6,370 nucleotides of DNA from Megamonas sp. UBA1792 (GTDB lineage Bacteria; Bacillota_C; Negativicutes; Selenomonadales; Selenomonadaceae). The first letter of the stretch is position 1; each line of letters opens with the position of its first letter. Both the position numbers and the translations under genes were made by a program. Shown here piece by piece: positions 1 to 5,536 of the stretch. The stretch lies in NCBI GenBank assembly GCA_002315155.1, contig DCFY01000023.1, positions 1 through 6,370 on the forward strand, written 5' to 3'. The notes beneath the pieces were generated by a model, which ran no database searches, was not told where the DNA came from, and was given only the letters and a program-made list of their open reading frames with translations.

Positions 1-164
1 GGGCCATCCCAGATTGTAGACTGTTTAAAGTCTGATCCGGAATACATATAGGCAGCGCCCTGTCCTTCTGTCGCAAAAAGAATTTTCTTTTCTCCGTCAA
101 TGACCGTGCTGCTTGTTGCATAGCAACGAAAAAGTTTCGTTAAAAGTTTTTTTTCTATCTTCAT
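1..164 (-). CDS. Unrecognised protein, N-terminal 54 residues only (runs off left edge)
   Basis: An open frame starts at ATG 164-162 and stays open to the window edge. It is preceded by a good ribosome site, GGGAGAG at 177-171, six bases upstream, which supports a real start. The protein begins MKIEKKLLTKLFRCYATSST and continues through VIDGEKKILFATEGQGAAYM to STIWDGP. There is no signal peptide or transmembrane segment. The short beta-strand-like stretches (STVIDGEKKILFATE, AAYMYSG) would suit a beta-propeller or other all-beta fold, but that is only an impression. It is not UlaD, UlaE or UlaF as I know them. It lies just past the terminator that ends the ula genes, with no convincing promoter in the 46 bp between the T-tract and the start codon, so it may be expressed by read-through from the ascorbate operon. 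Function is unknown; that it is a gene is fairly sure. Confidence 0.72.
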   Translation of the reverse strand, partial: MKIEKKLLTKLFRCYATSSTVIDGEKKILFATEGQGAAYMYSGSDFKQSTIWDG

Positions 165-209
165 TATAATCTCTCCCGTTTGAGTATTTATTACATTTTT
201 CTGTTACCT

Positions 210-252
210 AAAAAAATAGTAGCTTGCCGGGGGATTATCTCCCCCGCAAGCT
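210..252 (-). terminator. Rho-independent terminator after ulaB
   Basis: Read on the minus strand, AGCTTGC + GGGGGA pair with TCCCCC + GCAAGCT around a 5-base loop (GATAA). This gives 13 base pairs with one bulged base at 228. Four bases (ACTA) then separate the stem from a run of seven T (216-210). The hairpin starts about 8 bases after the ulaB stop codon. The short gap before the T-run could make it leaky, so some read-through into the gene starting at 164 is plausible. Confidence 0.9.
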
Positions 253-260
253 TCTTTGCA

Positions 261-548
261 TTATGCGTTTACAATCTGTGCTGTTACTTTTTCCGTAATT
301 TCTTTTTCGGATAAAAGATTTTTAAGACCTATGACCTTAATGTTTTTCCCCGCATTTGCAAAAGTACCAACAAGAGATTCGGAGCAGACAACGACATCAT
401 AGTTGTTTGCCTGCGATTTCGCATCACCAATATTGGTATGGTAGATACTCGCTTCAATATTCAGCGCCTTAAACACCTTTTCCAATTTCATTTTGATGAG
501 CTGGGAAGATCCCATCCCGCTGCCACAGGCTGCGATAACTTTTAACAT
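261..548 (-). CDS. ulaB: Ascorbate-specific PTS enzyme IIB component (UlaB/SgaB family)
   Basis: This cytoplasmic phosphocarrier takes phosphate from EIIA (UlaC) and passes it to L-ascorbate as it enters through EIIC (UlaA). The 95-residue protein has the IIB phosphate-binding loop right at the N-terminus, AACGSGMGSS, with Cys8 as the expected phosphorylated residue. The following KMKLEKVFK helix matches the KMKVDQFL region of E. coli UlaB (101 aa) as I recall it. A start at ATG 548 is chosen because AGGAG (562-558) sits nine bases upstream. The longer reading from a TTG at 554 leaves only three bases and is unlikely. It lies 61 bp after ulaA and is the last gene before the terminator. IIB of the galactitol type is structurally similar, but the adjacent UlaA and UlaG settle the substrate class. 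Confidence 0.93.
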   Translation of the reverse strand: MLKVIAACGSGMGSSQLIKMKLEKVFKALNIEASIYHTNIGDAKSQANNYDVVVCSESLVGTFANAGKNIKVIGLKNLLSEKEITEKVTAQIVNA

Positions 549-609
549 AGTCAAACACTCCTCTTATTTTCGCAATATTCCAATTGTCTTTTTATATCAT
601 ACTTTTTTT

Positions 610-2097
610 TCACTCAATGACAACGTCTTCAACAGATTTCCCTTGTTTTTTTGCCATGAGTTCTTTATACGCTTCATAGTCTTCAGCAATAAGGAAGTAC
701 GTATCCTTATTTCTGTAATAAATAATCTGCGGAATAGCAAGCAGCAGGACAATAACGATTGCGACACCAACATACTGGATGTTATTCATGATTACACCAA
801 TTAAAGGCCAGAGTGTATCCCAGTCAAAGTTGCCATGCCAGCCGCCAAAGTTACCCGTGGTAAAATAGTAGGCTGCAAAACCACCGCCGAGAACCTGGAT
901 AATCCCGGAGAAAAACGGGATGATTGCTGCTGCGCGCAAGCCGCCAAGACGATTAGCAAATACAGCAAACGTTGCGTTATCAAAGAAAAGCGGTACGAAT
1001 CCGCTGATTACGAGAATTGGACTCTGGAATACAACAAGCCCTAGAATCGCAAGAAACTGACCAAAAGCACCAAAGAGAAACCCAAACGTTACAGCATTCG
1101 GATGACCAAACCCATAGGTTGCAGCACAATCGACTGCAGGCATGGAGCCTGGTAAAATCTTGTTGGAAATCCCCTGAAAGGAATTTGTAAGTTCCGATAC
1201 AAACATACGAACACCAACCTGCAGAATTGTAAGATAAACTGCAAAGTTCAAGGATTTTTCAAGAATATAGAAAAGGAAACTCTGGTCCTTACTGAATCCT
1301 TTATCAATATTGTGCATAAGATCCGGTCCAAGTATTGTGATAATGATACCGAAGAAGATAAACATGAGAATACCTGTTGCAACAACATTTTCGTTAAAAA
1401 TGGAGAGAAAGCCCGGAAGCTTTAAGTTTTCAAGGGATTTTTCACGATTACCAATTTTTTTAGCAATCTTTGAAACAATCCAAACACCAAACATTTGTTG
1501 ATGACCGATTGCAAATCCCCCACCATCCGTGAGCTTTTGACAAGGTTCAACTGTGAGATTTGAGGCAACTGCCCAATACGTACCAAGAAGTACCCCCAGC
1601 ATACAGACAACACCGAGATCCTGCAGCTGCGGAAAGCAGAAAATAACAAGCCAAAGCGCTGTTGAGGACTGTTGCACCATAATATGACCCGTAATGAAGA
1701 GTGTACGAATTTTTGTATAACGGCGAAATAATACCAGTAAAATATTCATCGTAAATGCGATGAGCAGTACAACCATCATCATTGAAAATGACCGACCGAT
1801 ATTTTCTACCGAAGCCTGCGCTGCTGCCTGACCAAAATACGGATCAATTACAGCTGCAGTTAGATCAAAACGATCCTTAAGGCCCGCAAGTACCGGACGA
1901 AAATTTCCAACCAAGCCGCCAGATGCTACATTCAAAATCATATAACCAACGACGGCCTTTATAAAACCCGCAATAGCTTCATAAATTGGCTTCTGCAATA
2001 GTATATAACCGACAAATACGATAAAACCGATAAAGAACTGAGGTTTTGTTAAAATGTTGTTTTGGAAAAACTCCCAAATTGGCATTAAAAATTCCAT
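610..2097 (-). CDS. ulaA: L-ascorbate PTS permease, enzyme IIC (UlaA)
   Basis: This membrane permease moves L-ascorbate into the cell coupled to its phosphorylation by UlaB. The protein has 495 residues, somewhat longer than E. coli UlaA (465 aa), with the excess partly in a charged C-terminal tail (about 462-495). Motifs shared with E. coli UlaA from memory include GYILLQK (30-36), RTLFITGHIMVQQ (131-143), DGGGFAIGHQQ (191-201), LKLPGFLSIF (225-234), GVRMFVSEL (295-303), VDCAA (322-326), PNAV (333-336) and FVPLFFDNAT (367-376). The His138/Gln142-143 and His199/Gln200-201 segments lie in regions thought to form the substrate site. Many hydrophobic stretches run through residues 20-460. The start at ATG 2097 has AAGGGGG ten bases upstream; Met5 (2085) is a possible alternative. 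It sits 48 bp after ulaC and 61 bp before ulaB. Confidence 0.96.
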   Translation of the reverse strand: MEFLMPIWEFFQNNILTKPQFFIGFIVFVGYILLQKPIYEAIAGFIKAVVGYMILNVASGGLVGNFRPVLAGLKDRFDLTAAVIDPYFGQAAAQASVENIGRSFSMMMVVLLIAFTMNILLVLFRRYTKIRTLFITGHIMVQQSSTALWLVIFCFPQLQDLGVVCMLGVLLGTYWAVASNLTVEPCQKLTDGGGFAIGHQQMFGVWIVSKIAKKIGNREKSLENLKLPGFLSIFNENVVATGILMFIFFGIIITILGPDLMHNIDKGFSKDQSFLFYILEKSLNFAVYLTILQVGVRMFVSELTNSFQGISNKILPGSMPAVDCAATYGFGHPNAVTFGFLFGAFGQFLAILGLVVFQSPILVISGFVPLFFDNATFAVFANRLGGLRAAAIIPFFSGIIQVLGGGFAAYYFTTGNFGGWHGNFDWDTLWPLIGVIMNNIQYVGVAIVIVLLLAIPQIIYYRNKDTYFLIAEDYEAYKELMAKKQGKSVEDVVIE

Positions 2098-2145
2098 GTG
2101 AATGGTTCCCCCTTATTATTTTGTTTTATACATTAATGGACAAAC

Positions 2146-2580
2146 TTATTCAAGTTTCTTTAAATCTTCGGCATTCTTTGCCTGAAGAAGCCTTGCCACA
2201 AAATCTTCATCAGAAAGCTCTTCTGACATTTCACAAAGATTTTGCAGATGGATCTCATTATTTGTCGAGGCCAGTACGAAGAAGAGACGTGCATCGTGCT
2301 CGCCATCCTCACTAAAATGTACGGGTTCCTCTGTCTTCATAAAACACACTGCAGTATCGTTTACTCCAACACCTTCCTGTGCATGTGGAATACAAATGTC
2401 CGGTGCGATAACGATATATGGGCCAAGTTCTTCAACCTTTGCAATGATTGCTTCGGGATATTCCTTTTCAATAGTTCCGTCCGCCAGAAGCGGCTGGCAG
2501 GCAGCACGGACTGCTTCCTGCCAGGTAGCAAAACCTTTATGGAAAGAATATCTTTTCTTTTCAACAAGTTCCTTAAACAT
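2146..2580 (-). CDS. ulaC: Ascorbate-specific PTS enzyme IIA component (UlaC)
   Basis: This cytoplasmic EIIA accepts phosphate from HPr and transfers it to UlaB. The 144-residue protein belongs to the mannitol/fructose-type (PTS EIIA-2) fold. The signature around the active histidine is GPYIVIAPDICIPHAQ (53-68), with His66 as the phosphorylation site. It parallels GPYFVLAPGLAMPHGR in E. coli UlaC (154 aa) as I recall it. A second histidine at 111 (NNEIHLQNL) corresponds to the helper region typical of the family. The start at ATG 2580 is fixed by an in-frame TGA at 2589-2587. GGTGA (2591-2587), complementary to the 16S tail, lies six bases upstream and overlaps that stop. It follows ulaG by 32 bp and precedes ulaA by 48 bp, consistent with one transcript. 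Confidence 0.94.
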   Translation of the reverse strand: MFKELVEKKRYSFHKGFATWQEAVRAACQPLLADGTIEKEYPEAIIAKVEELGPYIVIAPDICIPHAQEGVGVNDTAVCFMKTEEPVHFSEDGEHDARLFFVLASTNNEIHLQNLCEMSEELSDEDFVARLLQAKNAEDLKKLE

Positions 2581-2612
2581 TGATTTTCACCACTTTGCCT
2601 TTTCTTTTAATC

Positions 2613-3677
2613 TTATAAAAAGCTTGTGTACGGCAGATTGATGTCTGCCGCTTTGAAGCAGTCGGCGAATCCACGTGGATAATGATATTCCACTTTGTCC
2701 TTATCTGCCGGGAATACAAACTTGCCGCCAACCTGCCAGATAAACGGTTTGAAATTGTACTGCAGGCGGTTTTTGCGCATTTCATAGAGTGCAAGAATTT
2801 CAGACGGATCTGCCTGGAAGTTCGACCAGATATCATGATGGAAAGGGATGACAACTTTTGTCTTAAGAGATTCTGCCATACGAAGAATATCAACAGCTGT
2901 CATTTTGTCCGTGATGCCGCGTGGGTTTTCCCCGAAGGAACCAAGCGCTACATCAATCTGATAGTCGTTACCATGCTTTGCATAGTAGTTGGAATAGTGG
3001 GAATCTCCACTATGATAAATATTACCACCAGGTGTTTTTACAAGATAATTAACGGCTTTTTCATCCATATCATTTGGCAGCCAGCCTTTGAGATCTCCGT
3101 CTGGTGGTGTCGTGATAAGTGCAGTCCGGTCAAAAGATTCAAGTGCAATGATTTCAACATCCTTTATTTTTACACTGTCACCCGGCTTTACTTCGATGCA
3201 GCGTTCTTTTGGTACACCCCATTCTATCCATTTTTCAATACAATATTTAGGTCCGATAAACGGAACATCTTTTGAGCAGTTCTGCAGAACTGCTGCTGCA
3301 ACATTCACATCGATATGATCGTTATGGTAATGTGTAGCGAGAACGGCATCAATCTGACGGATGCCGAATGGATCGAGTACAAAAGGTGCTACACGAAGAT
3401 TTGGCTGCATTGCGCGCCCACCACACATACGAGCCATCTGATGCTGTGGGTCCATTTTCTTTTTCTTGGTCTGCTTACCTGTACCACACCAGAAGTCGAT
3501 ACAAATATTTGCACTGCCTTCTGATTTTATCCAAATACCTGTACAAGCAAGCCACCACATTGCAAATGTCCCTGGTGCTACGACTTCTTCTTCGATTTCT
3601 TCATTGAGGTAGTTCCCCCATTCAGGAAACGTGCTTAAGATCCATGATTCTCTTGTAATTTCGTCAACTTTGCTCAT
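2613..3677 (-). CDS. ulaG: L-ascorbate-6-phosphate lactonase (UlaG), metallo-beta-lactamase fold
   Basis: This cytoplasmic metal-dependent lactonase opens L-ascorbate 6-phosphate to 3-keto-L-gulonate 6-phosphate, the first step after PTS uptake. The start at ATG 3677 is preferred over in-frame ATGs at 3689 and 3698. GGAGG (3687-3683) lies five bases upstream, and the protein then begins [20 protein letters not shown] and is 354 aa, the same length as E. coli UlaG. The metal motif HxHxDH is HYHNDH at 116-121. Further likely ligands are Asp225 ([12 protein letters not shown]) and the His280-His281 pair ([10 protein letters not shown]). Long blocks match E. coli UlaG from memory, such as [35 protein letters not shown] and [12 protein letters not shown] lysine-rich stretch (KKKK, 71-74) is less conserved. 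It is the first gene of the operon, downstream of its own promoter and divergent from the DeoR regulator. Confidence 0.97.
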   Translation of the reverse strand: MSKVDEITRESWILSTFPEWGNYLNEEIEEEVVAPGTFAMWWLACTGIWIKSEGSANICIDFWCGTGKQTKKKKMDPQHQMARMCGGRAMQPNLRVAPFVLDPFGIRQIDAVLATHYHNDHIDVNVAAAVLQNCSKDVPFIGPKYCIEKWIEWGVPKERCIEVKPGDSVKIKDVEIIALESFDRTALITTPPDGDLKGWLPNDMDEKAVNYLVKTPGGNIYHSGDSHYSNYYAKHGNDYQIDVALGSFGENPRGITDKMTAVDILRMAESLKTKVVIPFHHDIWSNFQADPSEILALYEMRKNRLQYNFKPFIWQVGGKFVFPADKDKVEYHYPRGFADCFKAADINLPYTSFL

Positions 3678-3696
3678 AACTTCCTCCATAATGTTC

Positions 3697-3733
3697 ATTT
3701 AAACTTAGTTTTATGACTGTTTGTTGTTTAAAT
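3697..3733 (-). repeat. 8-bp inverted repeat flanking operator candidate in the ulaG leader
   Basis: ATTTAAAC (3697-3704) and GTTTAAAT (3726-3733) are perfect inverted copies separated by 21 bp. They enclose the AACAGTCATA word and lie just upstream of the ulaG ribosome site. A stem in the mRNA would be weak, with seven of eight pairs A-U. It may instead be part of a DNA-binding site, or chance in AT-rich DNA. Confidence 0.3.
3712..3721 (-). promoter_or_regulatory. Candidate operator copy 1 (AACAGTCATA) in the ulaG leader
   Basis: Read toward ulaG, this 10-base word is AACAGTCATA. It lies at roughly +22 to +31 of the predicted ulaG transcript. An identical word in the same orientation relative to transcription lies at the predicted start of the divergent regulator transcript (3922-3931). 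A roadblock or promoter-proximal operator for the DeoR protein is the simplest reading, but this is inference. Confidence 0.45.
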
Positions 3734-3748
3734 TTTCTTTATGTTCTT

Positions 3749-3777
3749 ATTATACAGCTTGTATTTGCTCATTTCAA
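3749..3777 (-). promoter_or_regulatory. Promoter of the ulaGCAB operon
   Basis: On the minus strand, TTGAAA (3777-3772) is followed after exactly 17 bases by TATAAT (3754-3749), a near-consensus sigma-70/sigma-A promoter. Transcription should begin near 3742, leaving a leader of about 65 bases before the ulaG start codon. The -35 overlaps one copy of a TCATTTYAAG repeat, so a regulator bound there would compete with polymerase. Confidence 0.82.
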
Positions 3778-3796
3778 GTTTTATTTTCATTTTAAG
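3769..3796. repeat. Tandem TCATTTYAAG repeat over the ulaG -35
   Basis: TCATTTCAAG (3769-3778) and TCATTTTAAG (3787-3796) match at 9 of 10 positions and start 18 bp apart. The first covers the -35 of the ulaG promoter and the second lies just upstream. The related word TGCTCATTT occurs at 3766-3774 and again at 3876-3884, directly upstream of the regulator's -35. These could be secondary binding sites for the regulator; AT-richness makes chance a real alternative. Confidence 0.3.
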
Positions 3797-3835
3797 CATT
3801 GTTTTTTATAATTTTATGTATATTATCTTAATTCA

Positions 3836-3879
3836 AGCATAAAAATTAATAAATTATTGCGTTTTATAAAATTTATGCT
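3836..3879. repeat. Inverted repeat AGCATAAA / TTTATGCT between the promoters
   Basis: AGCATAAA (3836-3843) and TTTATGCT (3872-3879) are perfect 8-bp inverted copies separated by 28 bp. They bracket a 10-bp palindrome TTTTATAAAA (3862-3871). The block lies midway between the two promoters. Its role is unknown; regulator binding or looping is possible, as is chance in AT-rich sequence. Confidence 0.25.
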
Positions 3880-3886
3880 CATTTTA

Positions 3887-3915
3887 TTGCATTTTTTTTA
3901 ATTTATACGTATAAT
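3887..3915 (+). promoter_or_regulatory. Promoter of the DeoR-family regulator
   Basis: TTGCAT (3887-3892), a 17-base spacer and a perfect TATAAT (3910-3915) form a good sigma-A-type promoter. Transcription should start near 3922, giving a leader of about 68 bases before ATG 3990. It is back-to-back with the ulaG promoter, with the two -35 elements about 110 bp apart. Confidence 0.8.
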
Positions 3916-3921
3916 ATAGTT

Positions 3922-3931
3922 AACAGTCATA
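3922..3931 (+). promoter_or_regulatory. Candidate operator copy 2 (AACAGTCATA) at the regulator transcription start
   Basis: This exact 10-base match to the word in the ulaG leader is in the same orientation relative to its own transcript. Relative to each other on the DNA, the two copies are an inverted repeat about 200 bp apart. It starts at the predicted +1 of the regulator transcript, where bound protein would block initiation. That would fit autoregulation by a DeoR repressor. Confidence 0.45.
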
Positions 3932-3989
3932 TTATTTATCTTATGCACATTTATTGTTGCAACTACACTATGGAGGGGACCGACGTTCT

Positions 3990-4799
3990 ATGAAAAACAG
4001 TAAAAGCGTTGTTTTCAAACGCCAGCAAGCGATCTTGAAAGTATTAAAAGAACACAATGTCATTGATGTCGAGTCGATTGCAAAAGAACTCGACGTCTCT
4101 CCCACAACAATTCGACGTGATCTTCAAATGTTTGAAAAACAGCATCTTGTTATTCGCTTTCATGGCGGAGCACAGCTTATTGGCGGCACCTTAAAAGAAG
4201 AAGATCCCGTACCCGAAACGCTTTCCCCAAAAAATGTATCGCAAAAACATGCAATTGCCAAATATGCCGCCTCCCTCATTGAAGAAGGCGATACAGTTTT
4301 TATGAACTCCAGTTCAACAACTTTGCTTCTATTAGATTACATAAAAGATAAACGCGTCATTATTGTGACGAATAATGGTAATGCTATCGGTTATCCTAAA
4401 GACAGTCGTGTTGAGCTTCTCATGACAGGTGGTGAGGTCTACAATCGCAAACAGTCGATGGTAGGCGAGTTTGCACTCCACACGCTTACGAAGATCACTG
4501 CTGACAAAGCCTTTATTGGAGTCGGGGGCATCAGCACAAAAGGTGGTATTACAACCTCTGTCCTGCAGGAAACAGCCGTTAATGAAATGATGATGAAACG
4601 TTGTCAGGGGCCATGCTACGTACTTGCAGCTACAGCAAAAATTGGCCGCGAGCACAACTTCTTAAGCGGTTCCATCGACAAAATTTCTGTTATTGTTACC
4701 GGCAAAGGTGCCGACAGCGAAGAACTCAATCGCCTGCGGGAACACAATATTGAAATCGTCGAACTTGAGTCAGGTCCGGAAAAAGATTCTTCTATATAA
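3990..4799 (+). CDS. DeoR-family transcriptional regulator, probable controller of the ula operon
   Basis: A cytoplasmic DNA-binding repressor or activator of 269 residues. An N-terminal DeoR helix-turn-helix spans about 11-62 (RQQAILKVLKEHNVIDVESI onward), with recognition helix SPTTIRRDL (38-46) followed by the family HGGA turn. The C-terminal sugar-phosphate sensor domain runs from about 85 to 255, with NSSSTTLLLLDYI (106-118), VTNN (127-130), TGGEVY (146-151) and ADKAFIGVGGIS (171-182). The usual DSSK phosphate-site motif near 215 reads ATAK, keeping the lysine but losing the aspartate. The start at ATG 3990 is chosen for GGAGGGG (3972-3978) eleven bases upstream; a TTG-started extension to 3954 is not credible. 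Divergence from ulaG implies local control. It is only distantly like E. coli UlaR, so I give no symbol; the effector is unproven. Confidence 0.92.
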   Translation: MKNSKSVVFKRQQAILKVLKEHNVIDVESIAKELDVSPTTIRRDLQMFEKQHLVIRFHGGAQLIGGTLKEEDPVPETLSPKNVSQKHAIAKYAASLIEEGDTVFMNSSSTTLLLLDYIKDKRVIIVTNNGNAIGYPKDSRVELLMTGGEVYNRKQSMVGEFALHTLTKITADKAFIGVGGISTKGGITTSVLQETAVNEMMMKRCQGPCYVLAATAKIGREHNFLSGSIDKISVIVTGKGADSEELNRLREHNIEIVELESGPEKDSSI

Positions 4800-4809
4800 A
4801 GACATGCAT

Positions 4810-4850
4810 AAAAAAATCGGCAAAGACGAAAATGTCTCTGCCGATTTCTT
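4810..4850. terminator. Bidirectional terminator between regulator and aldolase genes
   Basis: AAATCGGCA (4814-4822) pairs with TGCCGATTT (4839-4847). After one A-C mismatch the stem is extended by AGAC/GTCT around a GAAAAT loop. On the minus strand it ends in a run of seven T (4816-4810), a strong terminator for the aldolase operon. On the plus strand the tail is weaker (TTTCTTATT) but probably serves the regulator gene. It lies in the 63-bp gap between two converging stop codons. Confidence 0.88.
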
Positions 4851-4862
4851 ATTATAGAAGCG

Positions 4863-5519
4863 TTATGAATTATTTTTCACGATTTGAACTAATTCTTTTG
4901 CATGTTTACATAAAACATCAAATTTACCTTCTGCTATTAGCTTTTTATCTGTTAAATAACTGCTAATTCCTGCCCCAACAAAACCCAGTTTAAAAAAGGC
5001 ATCTATATTATCTGGTGTAATGCCAGCAGTTGCAATAAGTTTAACGTTATTAATCGGCCCCATAATATCTTTAGCATAGTTTAGACCTAACGTCCCTGCC
5101 GGAAAAATTTTAACAAAATCAGCACCCGCAAAATGAGCTGATAAAATTTCAGATGCAGTCATAGCCCCAGGAATAGATACCATATCGAATTTATTCGTAA
5201 GTTTAATGATATCTGTATTAACATTAGGCGATATTATATATTGTGCGCCAGCTTTTTCAGCAGCAATTACCTGCTCGATCTTCACTACTGTACCTACACC
5301 AATTCCTATATCCGAACCAAATTTATCATGTAAAAATTTAATTGCAGTTGAAGTTTTGTATATACAATCCGGATCATTTTGATCAAAAGTTACTTCTACC
5401 AGCTTTATGCCGCCTTTATATAATGCATCAACTAATTTTATTAAATCGTCACCATACGTACCACGGCAAATAGCAATAATTTTATTTTCTTCAATAAACT
5501 TTAATATTTCTTGTTTCAT
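4863..5519 (-). CDS. KDPG/KHG-family (Eda-like) aldolase
   Basis: A class I aldolase of 218 residues, close to the roughly 210 aa usual for the family. It probably cleaves a 2-keto-3-deoxy-6-phospho sugar acid to pyruvate and glyceraldehyde 3-phosphate, or acts on 4-hydroxy-2-oxoglutarate. The TIM-barrel landmarks are in order: AICRG (16-20), LVEVTFD with catalytic Glu42 (40-46), GVGTV (74-78), YIISPNV (94-100), IPGAMTASE (116-124), FVKIFPAG with Schiff-base Lys137 (135-142) and TAGITPDN (164-171). The start at ATG 5519 has GGGAGAA (5532-5526) six bases upstream. It follows the PTS EIIC gene by 17 bp, so the two are surely co-transcribed and the EIIC substrate probably feeds this aldolase. 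The symbol eda is withheld because the physiological substrate may not be KDPG. Confidence 0.92.
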   Translation of the reverse strand: MKQEILKFIEENKIIAICRGTYGDDLIKLVDALYKGGIKLVEVTFDQNDPDCIYKTSTAIKFLHDKFGSDIGIGVGTVVKIEQVIAAEKAGAQYIISPNVNTDIIKLTNKFDMVSIPGAMTASEILSAHFAGADFVKIFPAGTLGLNYAKDIMGPINNVKLIATAGITPDNIDAFFKLGFVGAGISSYLTDKKLIAEGKFDVLCKHAKELVQIVKNNS

Positions 5520-5536
5520 TTGACATTCTCCCAGCT

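Noticed and set aside
165..209. Promoter for the left-edge gene (TGTAAT at 195-190)
   Set aside because: No -35 at a suitable distance; the position reads TATTTT, so I do not call a promoter.
493..804. Plus-strand open frame of 103 codons over the ulaA/ulaB junction
   Set aside because: Antisense to the well-supported UlaB and UlaA reading frames, with no ribosome site or recognisable domain.
2573..2893. Minus-strand open frame of 106 codons overlapping the ulaG 3' end
   Set aside because: Out-of-frame shadow of ulaG and the ulaG-ulaC gap; low-complexity, Ser/Arg-rich translation, and no start signals.
2682..3275. Plus-strand open frame of 197 codons inside ulaG
   Set aside because: Although long, it is wholly antisense to UlaG, whose sequence is strongly conserved. 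The translation is Cys/Phe/Ile-rich with no family resemblance, typical of a mirror frame.
3850..3871. Possible catabolite-response (cre) site around the CG at 3860
   Set aside because: Only the right half resembles the cre consensus; the left half mismatches at most fixed positions. I found no good cre elsewhere in the intergenic region.
3956..3963. GTTGCAAC palindrome in the regulator leader
   Set aside because: Only 8 bp, unmatched at the ulaG promoter, and not positioned to suggest a specific role.
4332..4655. Minus-strand open frame of 107 codons within the DeoR regulator gene
   Set aside because: Antisense to a clear DeoR protein and Cys/His-rich without motif; no promoter or ribosome site seen.
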